A DNA stretch of 64,000 nucleotides from assembly GCA_964019135.1 (NCBI GenBank), contig CAXHSH010000379.1, forward strand, positions 248,001-312,000, written 5' to 3'. The stretch is from Arenicola marina (lineage: Eukaryota; Annelida; Polychaeta; Arenicolidae). Positions 10,371 through 20,400 of this stretch are shown here, one piece after another. The notes beneath the pieces were generated by a model. It was not told the DNA's origin and made no database searches. It worked only from the letters and a program-made list of their open reading frames with translations. Position numbers and translations under genes: made by a program. Position 1 is the first letter of the stretch; every line of letters begins with the position of its first letter.

Positions 10371-10432
10371 GTGAGAGCATGAAGAAGACAAGATATTTTT
10401 AAAAACAATCCTCCGGTTTGTGATTTAAATAC

Positions 10433-10554
10433 CTTTCGAAACAGAGTTCTTTTCCGTTTCCATAGCGTCGTCGATCGTAGTTTTCCCGCTGGCCTCGTGT
10501 CTGTTTTTTTTGATGACGTGTGTCGGCAGGTATCTTCTGAATAACGGGGTCCAT
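10433..10554 (-). CDS. Possible 5' exon of the antisense PHD gene
   Basis: An ATG at 10554 opens MDPVIQKIPADTRHQKKQ, a basic stretch, up to a donor-like AAG|GTATTT at 10433. Its phase (2) does not fit the phase 0 acceptor at 9810, so a further exon is needed or this is not part of the gene. If it is, the gene straddles exon 9906-10370 of the plus-strand gene. Confidence 0.3.
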
Positions 10555-10559
10555 GGTTT

Positions 10560-11335
10560 TAGACCTGCCAAAATATTTTAACAACTTTTAGTTATCGCGG
10601 TAACTGCAAAGGCAAAACACGAAAATAACTATTGCGCAAAATTGAATACATTTATACCCTCGCTGTATGAACGACTGAAATCAAAAATTATAGCGAACAA
10701 ACAATTAGATGAAAGCATTCCATGTTACGTGTAAACACAAGGGGACACACAAGTTTACGCCCCACAATTCCACAGTGACCTACTTTGTGACGTCACTTCC
10801 ATATCAAGGCAAGCATGGCGAGCAAAACAAAACGCGGCAGATACAAGCAATGGCATCGAATTAAACGATGATACCCGTGCTTTTAGCAAATATAAATGGA
10901 TAGCGGACATACAAAACCAGGTGAGATTTAGTACTTATTCTTCCTAAAATTAAATCATGACGAATCACAACGATCTGGTCGAGGCAACCAACATTTAAAA
11001 TACACAACAATTTAACATGGGAATCACCACTGATTAACAGGCCTGTGGCAGTGAAAGACAGCTCATTCTGTTACATCTGCCCGTTTATAAAAACAATTGT
11101 TCCCTGCCAATGATAAGAGAACTCTCCTCATTAACTGCACTTAGAACAGTAAATATATTTCCTGAATCAGTGTCTAGCAAAGACATTTTACAATTCGGCC
11201 ATGTCAATCCAATCCAAGGCTTGATTCCTTGACTTGAGTGACAATTCAGAGACCACTCTGCTAGTTGCTTACCTTAACTAAACATAGTCATTTCATACAA
11301 GAATAATATATAACCATAAGCTCTGAATTCATTCA
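10560..11335. other. Non-coding spacer
   Basis: No gene or clear repeat seen. It lies between the interleaved gene pair and the 3' end of the gypsy pol fossil; part may be that element's 3' untranslated region. I could not find an LTR here. Confidence 0.4.
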
Positions 11336-14300
11336 CTACTTCAGATATTGTTCGATTGCTTGACCCAAAGAACGACATAACTCTGTATCTGTCGGATTAT
11401 CTCTTTTGAGTTCCACACAAAGCTTAATTTTATTTAATGTCATTAAATGGCTCAGGTAACTTTGCCTGATTTTCCCATCCCACAACTGGCACGCATCAAC
11501 ATCTAATTGTCCAACAAACCTAGGATCTCTGAACCAAGCAGGGACTCTGTGAAGTCTCTTAGGTCTTACGTTCCTGATACATTCATCTTCAGACTATGTT
11601 TCAACTTCAGAGAAGTTTTGAACATCTTCGTGTAAAACATTTAAGTCATTGTCATCAACTTCGTCTTCTAGGAACTGATCAACAATAGGATTTAATCTTT
11701 TCGCTGACCCCTCACACCAAGATTCACTCCCATCATTCTTTCTATCGCCAACCACAACATGATCATTTCTGGCGACATGGTCTGTTTCACCCAATGGTAA
11801 GCTCAAAGGCAGCAACATATTCCGATGAAGAGTTCTAGGTTTACCACCATTTTCTCTCTCGACAACGTATACAGGAAGCTCAGAATGGGGTTGTTTGACG
11901 ACAACATAGGCATCTGTTTCTCATTTATCTGCGAGTTTGTGAGCCCCTTGAAAGCCTACATTTTTCACAAGAACTCTGTCACCAACTTCCACAACGGCAC
12001 CACGGACTCTCACGTCATAATGGGTATTGTGCCGCTTGGTAGCCTTCTTGGCGGCTTTAACTGCCAACTCATACGCTCTTGTGAGTCTTTGAGACCAACT
12101 CCATGACCATCGCTATCATTTTTACCTAAGGCTAACACAATGTCTATTGGTAGTCGGGGTTTTCGTCCAAACAATAGGTAAAAGGGACTGAACCCAGTGG
12201 TTTCATGACAAGTGGCATTGTATGCATGTACCATACTTGCAACCTCACTCTTCCAGTCTTTCTTTTGGTCTGGTGGTAGACAGCGAAGCATACCCAATAA
12301 TGTCCTGTTGAATCTCTCAGCAATTCCATTTCCCATGGGGTGATAAGGGGTTGTACGGGACTTTTGAATACCTGTTATATTGCATAACTGGTTGATGACA
12401 CTGCTTTCAAAATTCCTCCCCTGATCTGACAAAATACGCTTTGGAAAACCATAATGAACAAACAAATTCTCAAAGAGGACTTTGGCAGTTGTTTGCGCGG
12501 TCTGGTTCCGCGTGGGAATGGCTTGGGCATACTTGGTAAAGTGGTCGGTTATGATCAAAATATTTTCAAAACCTCCCTTCGAGGCTTCCAGTTTCAAGAA
12601 ATCCATACTAACCAACTCCATGAGTTGCGTGGTCACAATGCTTTTGGATTCAGCAACTCCAGGTAACCTGGGCGCTTTTGCCCGAATGCACCAATTACAT
12701 TCCCTAATCCTTTTTTCTACGAAAGGACTCATGCCTGGCCAGTAGAAGCGCTCTTGAAGCAATGACAAAGTTCGAAATTTCCCCATATGGCCCATCTTGT
12801 CATGCAAGCCAACAAATGCAACATTCCAGAACTTTTCTGGCAGTAGCAGCTGAAAGTTTTCTCCACATTTAGCACTGACACGTCTGTACAGCACTCCATC
12901 CTGCACAATTAATTTAGCCCACTGACTCAAATAGGTTTTCAACTTTGGTTCAGTGGCTTGGCGCTCTCTGTATGTGGGTTCCTCTTCTGTACTAAACACT
13001 TTGAGCAATTTAGACAATACAGGATCAGCATGTTGCTCCTGCTGCCAGTCAATATCAGATAAAAGTTCATTTCCTGGGGGCTCAACCTGTAAGGCCTGCA
13101 CAGACAAACAAAAACTATCCGCTAATCCATCCTCATCCACAGACCCTTGTGGACAGATGGTGCGAAACATTTCTGGGGTGATTTCAACCAGTTCTTTCTC
13201 CTCCACCCTACTAGGAACTGTCAACCTAGATAAAGCATCTGCATCTAAATTTGACTGGCCTGGCTTGTATTTGATGTTGGAATCAAAGGCTGCCAGCTCA
13301 GCCACCCAACGATGCCCTGTAGCATCGAGCTTTACCGTGGTCAACAGATAAGCAAGGGGGTTATTGTCAGTATAGGTAGTGAACTTTTGGCCATACAAAT
13401 AATCGTGGAAATGTTGTATGATAGCCCATTTCAATGCCAGAAACTCTAATTTGTGAGCAATGTAGTTCACCTCTGCGCCACGGAGCGTGCGGCTCCCATA
13501 CGCGATTGGTTGAAATTTCCCCTCAACCTCTTGTCCTAGAATGCAACCAAGGCCCTTCCTGCTAGCATCCACCCTTAGCACAAACGGTCTATCAAAATCA
13601 GGATAAGCTAGCGTGGGAGGGGATGTGAGCAGTCTAATCAACGTATCAAATGCCTGCTGCTCTTCATCCCGCCAGACCCAGTCTATATTTGCCTTTGACT
13701 TTGATTTGTTATTTGATTTCTTTCCTAACAGGGCATACAAAGGGCTTGCAATTTTTGAGAAATCTTTCACAAATTTTCTGTAAAAACCAGCAAAACCCAA
13801 AAATCGCTGGAGTTCATCTGCATCTGCAGGTACAGACCAATTCTTTACTGCCCGGATCTTCTCCGGATCACACTCCATCACTGGATACAATATGAGCCAG
13901 GTATTTTTGATTTTCGTCTGAAAGAGCTTACATTTGTGAGAATTAAGCTTCAAACCTGCCGAATTCGATCCAAGACTTTATCCAGATTTTGTAACTGTTC
14001 TTCAAAGGTTGCGCCAAACAAAATAATATCATCGATAGAGACAATGCATATCTTCAGATGCAAATCCCCCAAAACATGATGCATCAGTCTTTGAAATGAA
14101 CTGGGCGCATTTTTAAGTCCGAAAGGGAGCCGTTCAATCTCGAACAGACCTAAGGGCCCAGCCGTAAATGCTGTACGCTCCTTGTGTTTTTCTGAAACAC
14201 CAAGCTGCCAATAACCAGAGCGTAAATCAAGGGTAGAGAACCACCTAGCTCCTCTCAAAGCTTGTAGGGACTCCTCAATCTTAGGAATCGCATAGGCATC

Positions 14301-14640
14301 TGACAGTGTTCGCTGGTTTAGCCGGCGGTAGTACTCAGTGAGTTATCCTTTTTCCTCACTAAAACAATGTTGGAGGCCCAGGGCCTCTTAGAAGGCCGAA
14401 TGACACCAAGGTCTAACATCTGCTGGAGACGCTGTCTTACTTCAGCATACAGAGAAGGTGGAATTATTCTGGGTTTGTCTTTGAAAGGAGAAGTGTCACT
14501 CAGATCGATATTATGCTCCTGCAACGACGTAAATCCAAGATCCAACGGACTTGTAGAGAAAATATTTTTCCAGTTATCAATAAACTTCCAAGCCTCATGC
14601 TGCATCTCACTATCTAGGTGACTGTACACAACAGTGGCCA
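11336..14640 (-). mobile_element. Ty3/gypsy pol fossil, no LTRs seen
   Basis: A minus-strand fossil of about 3.3 kb. Parts in element order: start of reverse transcriptase (14.3-14.6 kb; LDLGVIRPSKRPWAS), palm with SIDDIILFG (about 14.0-14.26 kb), RNase H (LRVDASRKGLGCILG, about 13.56 kb), H2C2 zinc-binding motif, integrase core (MDFLKLE... and LSDQGRNFES), and an acidic C-terminal tail down to 11336. Gag, protease and both LTRs are not visible, so the copy is 5'-truncated and of moderate age. It is broken, with roughly two to three interruptions. Confidence 0.9.
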
Positions 14641-15008
14641 GGGTGATTTAGCACTACGGTCTGTTATGTATATTCGCTTTTTATCCATGTTTATTTTAAG
14701 ACCTTTGGTGTAACTGAGCTCCCGGGCTTGTGCGGTCAAGGGTCCGGTACCTGGCTTGACCGGGGCTGTTCCCTGAACCGCCTACCCGCAAGTGAAGCCT
14801 CCCCTCCCCGCCTAGCAGTCGGGCTCGCGAGGTGGGGCCTCTGGTTACGACCAAGGCTGTCCCCCGTCTCCGCCCGGGAATCGAACTCCCCCCCACCCAC
14901 CTCTCCCCGGCGTATTAGCCGCGTCCCCCGTCGTGTCTCGGAGGGTGGACTTTCGGAGTGGCGAATCAAGCTGGGCAGTGTTGTCCAGGTTTTGACGTCA
15001 TGACTTTT
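14641..15008 (-). repeat. GC-rich island with Pol III B-box-like motif
   Basis: About 300 bp of strongly GC-rich sequence sits in AT-rich surroundings. On the minus strand GGGAGTTCGATTCCCG (14875-14890) is a good tRNA B box, with an A-box-like GGCTAATACGCC about 20 bp upstream (14909-14923). It could be a SINE head from another tRNA, but the A box is weak and the rest is unfamiliar. Confidence 0.35.
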
Positions 15009-16085
15009 GTATCCATTATAACCCTGCATTTTTGAAATTAACTGATGCTAATCACTTTTATTTGTAGGGCATTTATTAAAAGTTTATGTGGCATTCAAGT
15101 CGGGGCGGGGGGGGGGGTCAATTGCAATTTCACCCAAGGAAATTGAATTATATTTTATTTTGGGCTATGATTATAATTACATTTGTTGAATTGTATAATT
15201 GTTTTTTTGTTGCTGATACTTTCATGTATTGAAGGAGGCAAGAATGACATGGTTGCGGATTATGTTTATAAAATGTACCAGGAGAAATTGTGCTTCTTCT
15301 GAACACTACGTAGATGGAAAGGTGAAATTAATATATATATATCAGTAGTCAAATAATCAAATAAAATTTATTGTAATGATATTCGTCTGTCATAAAATTT
15401 GTATAATATATATTCGTATAATATCACAAATATATATGTATATATATATTTTTTCAGAACTTTGGACCACTTTATTTACCTATAATACCTTTTGTAAAAA
15501 GTAAGAAACTGAATAAGAATGAAGAATATTTAAAAGTCACAGTACAATACCGCGAGTTTATATTTTCTTTAATTAGCTAATATTTTTTTTTTTTATTCTA
15601 TTATTAACACAAAAAGTTACATGTAACATTAAAGCTGTAATACCTACATAGACCCCTACACTATTGTAGTAAAAACACTAATTATAAAATGTTATTATTT
15701 CAGGAATATATGAAGACATCAAATGACTGCTTGAATTATTGATTTAGCTGCAGCATTATGTAGATGACATAAATCAAAATTTGATGATGAAATATTTATT
15801 CACTATGAATTATCACAAAAACATGGAAATATAATTTCATTGAAATATGACGGAGATAATAAATGCAAACTTGTGCAACAACAAACCAATTGACATAGAT
15901 CGATGGGATTTCCCAAGTTTTTTATATATTACCATTGTTACTTCGTATTGTCTAACCCTGCATGGGAAAGATGAGAGGGAAACCTCCGCTGCAAAATAAC
16001 AAGAATATAACTGTATCTAGTGTAAATGATGAACAGTACATTCATAGCGTAAGATGTGATATACTGATGTGACCGATCAGGTCAA
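15009..16085. other. AT-rich non-coding
   Basis: No gene. Contains a short poly-G tract (15103-15117), (AT)n runs around 15330-15450 and a poly-T run near 15585. Confidence 0.5.
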
Positions 16086-16315
16086 CGCTTAATATAGTCG
16101 TTGGAAAACGGCGGCGATCTAAATCTTTTCTTCGTGCATTGACGTAATGCGCAAGCGCAACCTGCCTTTTCGCGGGAATATCTGTAGTGAGACAAAGGTT
16201 GTCAAAGAGAAAGGTTGTCAGACAGACAGCATCAACAGAGCCTGTCAGAAGATTGATCTCTGATTACTTCCAATTCACAGACATTGAGCTTTGGTTTGGT
16301 TGTGTGTCCCCACAG
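16086..16315 (+). promoter_or_regulatory. TATA-less promoter-like segment and 5' exon
   Basis: A TGCGCAAGCGCA palindrome-like site (16148-16159) is close to the NRF1 consensus and is followed by CGCGGGAA. A consensus splice donor CAG|GTAAGA stands at 16315/16316. Together they look like a CpG-type promoter and untranslated first exon for the transposase-like gene downstream. This is inferred from motifs alone. Confidence 0.35.
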
Positions 16316-16512
16316 GTAAGAAAGTAGTGGATTAACTGTATTAGTATGCTTGTAATTTTATTTGTTATGAAAGAGTCAAAGTATTTACTCAGTTGTGAAA
16401 GTACCGCCATCTTGGTTTGGTGGGTCTTTGTTCTGTTGGGTGTCATTACTGCAATAGTCTCACACTGAATGTATGAATTCGATTACTGTATTATATTATT
16501 ATTTTACCACAG

Positions 16513-16687
16513 GTGTATTTGTGATTTTAAACCCCAGCCTAGCGGCTGTGGTAATAAATCGGATGTATTGAAACGTCGTTGTCATCACTTGGCCCACCAC
16601 AACCCCTGTTACACTGACAAGAAAAATGTCTATGCTGCAGTATTTGCAGTCGGACATACTCGACGATGCTGTCGGCGTACAATAAAA
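16513..16687 (+). CDS. Cys/His-rich exon of unknown type
   Basis: Flanked by ACCACAG (ends 16512) and a donor AAAAG|GTATATG (16687/16688). It encodes a basic Cys/His-rich peptide containing RRCHHLAHHNPCY and HTRRCCRRT. I do not recognise a domain, and it is not a THAP zinc finger by spacing. It may be an upstream exon of the P-element-like gene. Confidence 0.3.
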
Positions 16688-17110
16688 GGTATATGTTAAT
16701 ATTTAGCATTAGTTAAAATAATACTTATTGCATAAATAAGATTTGTGTACAATCAAATAATAGTACATATGATGTTACTCAATACAATTATATATATCGA
16801 ATAGTTGTATTATACATAAGATTTATTTGGTTAAGAAAAAAATTGCTACCGCTTTTAACAGTAGAGCCCAAAATACAAATGATAACACTGATGCACAGGT
16901 ATAGTAGTAATTTTTATCGTGTATTCATATTTATGCGCCATATATATATATAATCCAATGACTTAATGATATATTTTTACTTCAATGTATGATTATGTAT
17001 AATACCTTTGCATTGTCAATTGTACGCATAAGTTAAGTCTTAAGTGATTTTTAATAACTTATCTGATATATGTTAGAATGTATATCTTATTTTCCTTACC
17101 TTAATACTAG

Positions 17111-18330
17111 GACGCCATACATGCGAAGTCGGCAAAGACTGTCGAAGAAGATATGAATACATAATTGCGAGACCATGTTCCTGAACTTAAGGCGGATAGT
17201 AAAAACATCATGGCAAATATTGTACCAAACAGCTCTGTGACTGCACAAGGACGTCGGTGGGATCGCTATATAATACAAATGTTTCTTCCTATATGGACCA
17301 TTTCTCCAAAAGTTTATGAAGAAATACGAGTACATGTAAATTTACCAAGTGTCAGACTTTTGCAGTATTACTAGAATATTAAACGAACTCCAGTTTCAAT
17401 GAATAAGTTTTTGATTGGATGTTGAAAACGGCAGATGAAAGAAAGATACACTGGGGTAATCGGCAAGAAGAGGAGATTATTTTCGATGCAATGACTGTAT
17501 TACAAGACTTACAGCTTGATAATAGTGGTGGAACCAATGCTTTGATCGGATCTGTCGATCTAGGTGATGAGGCAAGATGTCTAAATATTGATACGAAGAG
17601 AACAAAATGTATCTACTTTAGCTTCTCATGCGTTACAATTTGAGTTTATTTCTTTCAATGGCTTGGTCTTTCCATTTGCCCATTGGCCCACTAGTGGTGT
17701 ACAATGTTACCAGTTAATTTATATATTTTGGCAAGGTGTGCGAAGTTTATTTGAATATGTGTTTTGTTGATTATTGTTTATTTGATTGTGCATCAGCAAA
17801 TAGATCCTTCTTGAAAACTGTACGTAATGGGTGCGATCCTTTGAGCATCAATATAACGATACAGAATTTGGAAGTCAAAGGTGATAATATTCTATTAGGA
17901 ATCGATGTAAAACATATTATGAAGCGTCTTAGAAATACTTTTAATTCAAGTGGTTTTTCTAATAACTATAATAAATTATTGACAAAGAAAGGTAAACATA
18001 TAATATGAAACCATTGGACAAGTGCGTATGAGTGGGACGTATCCGAAAATTCGGAAACTATGCGTGTGCACCATTCTTTCTAAAGATCACACGGAAATTA
18101 CGAGCGCATCAAAAATGAGAAATCATCTAGCTGAAGAAGGTTTTGATTATAATATGCTTAATCTCATGAAATGTTACTCACATAGCCTTGATGATGCTTC
18201 TCATTTAGAATTGTCAATTGCATTTTAAAAGTTTAAAAAATGATAATCGACATATATTTTCTATTGATGATACAAGGCTGATTGATATCCGTGTAGTGTG
18301 GAAACGGTTTAACGACTGGAAAGAGGAATA
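17111..18330 (+). pseudogene. P-element/THAP9-like transposase, decayed
   Basis: Blocks in several plus-strand frames match the order seen in THAP9/P-element transposases. FDAMTVLQDLQLD then GSVDLGDE (17475-17575) fits the first catalytic block. STLASHALQFEFISF (17605-17650) fits the TLATHVL-type segment. DYCLFDCASANRSFLKT (17770-17820) fits the DGASxNRxF block. GIDVKHIMKRLRN (17900-17940) fits the DPPHLxKTxRN block. HTEITSASKMRNHLAEE (18090-18140) is a conserved late block. An acceptor TAATACTAG|GAC precedes it at 17110. Stops and frame changes separate the blocks (for example at 17372 and 17768), so it is non-functional. No terminal inverted repeats found. Confidence 0.7.
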
Positions 18331-20320
18331 AAAAAATAAAAACAGATAAAATAAAAACTGTCTACAGAAACGTGTGAAAACATAACATTTCCTTGTAGCA
18401 TAGCAGATAGTTAATATACGCGTTCGTGCAGGAGAAACTTTATAGCCATCTAGTTTGAACAGCGACATAGTCGAAAAAAAATGTTGTCCTCAAAGATGTA
18501 AAAATTACGGGGCAAGTAACAATCCTACTTACCTGCAGTATAGCAAGGGAGTGAATTGTATTATCCTGGCCAGTCATAGTTTAAATTCTGGAAATAAATC
18601 ATCCCTGGTGTAAGCGGAGCCACTCGTTATAATTATCTGTGTAAGGAACCTCCGTGTAAGAAGACTAATTAGAATAAGAACAAATATGATACTGTAAATC
18701 ATTAACGGATTTTGTGTAAGATGTGTCTGTATATGATGTACCTAATCGGAATCTTGAACAATGCATGCAGGGCAACCAAATGGCAAATCCTCGTCGTCTT
18801 CCATTTCATGCATGTCTTTTTCCGGGAGACCGGTACATTCGTAGTGCATCGATCTTTTGTATGCTTTACATTGTATCAATTCTGGCATCAAATTGTTGTA
18901 AGTGGTTTGTTATTACTATTGGATTTAATAAACAATACTATAATAAAATAATTCTATTCATTATAACAGTTTATGCTATTTAATTTAAGTTTTACCTCCT
19001 ACGTGGTCTTCTTCACACTGTGGGCACACGTTATTCAATTTCTTCTTCTTATTCGCAGCTTCCCCTTTCTGACCGACTCTTTCCCATTCGTCGTTTTCTT
19101 CCTCTTGGTGAGGTAGAAAGAGCGTTCACCGATACGACGCTGGTCTTTATAGAAGATTGTTTTGTACAAACATCTGTGCGATGTGCGTGATTTTGGCAAC
19201 GCGCATTTAAAGGGAACCGCCAGTCTGGCCTCTAACGCTGCTTTCCCCGATTTATATATTACCCAGTTGTCTATCCTCCAAATTACAGAATTTTTCGTGC
19301 TATCTATAGTTCACAATAAAATTTAGAAGTGACTACCGGGCACGATTTCGCCGCCTACCTAGACAGCAGCCCTTTTTGGAGGCGTGTCCGTCATTGACCA
19401 ATCAGGAAGCGATACTCTAATTTATTCAAACCGGAAATTACGCCTATTGTGTGAGCAAAACAAGAGCGCGTGATCATCGCTAATATAAAGAGTTGCGATT
19501 CCAAACATGGCATTGCTGCGCAGTCAATCGTCGCAAGACGTATATCAATTTTTTTTGGATGGTACTTTTCCATGAAACACTAAGATCAGCGCGACTTGGA
19601 ACTGTCGCTATTCATCTGTAAATCGCAGCCCTGATCTCTCTGTCCGCGAGTGATAGCATAAGGCGGTGCCACATGAATAGTCACAATACGCGTCACTGCT
19701 CCCCACAAAATGGCGCTCAGCTTGACATTGCTGGGGGCGGGTTGCCTTATTTTTTTTCTCCCTACCAGTCGGCCGAAACGAAGCGTTAGTACTCGCCAAT
19801 TGAATTTTAAGATGTAAATTTTCGGTGCAGATCTCGATTAAATTTGGTTGGACACCCGCTTTAACGAATGACAAAGTCTTTAAATATACAATTCAAACGA
19901 TATCCCTCTAACCCCATGTAAACAATAATCATAATCGATCACTTTCTTCCAACTTACTTTTAAAACTTCACTTTTCAATACAGCTCGTTCCGCTTTGACA
20001 ATGACAATACAACCATACTTACTGAAAGTTATATGATTTTCTTAAGCCTGTTGTATGACATCCAGATCACAAAAGAATGTAAACATTTCGTCCGATACGT
20101 GCGACAGACCACGTCGAAAGTTAGGCCGTCTGTCAATCTCATGTAATGATTCAGGGAACTTGGTGAACTCTCAATACTTCATTTTCGGAAAGAATAAATT
20201 CGTTGACTGTTATAGATCTGCCCAGTGGGCACCCGACGTCGAGAAGACGTCTCATACTGGTCGGTCGGTCGAAAACCACGTGAAGACCAGGTCAAGACCA
20301 ATTTAGTCTGGTCGCAATGT
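18331..20320. other. Non-coding
   Basis: No gene recognised. The part near 19600-19740 is GC-richer and holds an AAAATGGCGC site (YY1-like), but nothing ties it to a transcript. Confidence 0.45.
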
Positions 20321-20321
20321 G

Positions 20322-20400
20322 GTCTTAATTCAGACGTCCCACGTACGTCATAATTCAGACGTCCCACGTCCGTCGTAATTTAGACGTCCCACGTCAGACG
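20322..20400. repeat. 25-bp tandem repeat with ACGTCC/ACGTCA motifs, about 3 copies
   Basis: The unit TAATTCAGACGTCCCACGTC plus CGTCG repeats from 20328 to the coding end of the transposase at 20395. The upstream 20235-20320 part is rich in related GACGTC and GGTC motifs. The last copy contains the stop codon of the minus-strand frame. Confidence 0.75.

Noticed and set aside
19608-19874. Minus-strand ORF of 88 codons
   Set aside because: No motif, no splice or promoter support.
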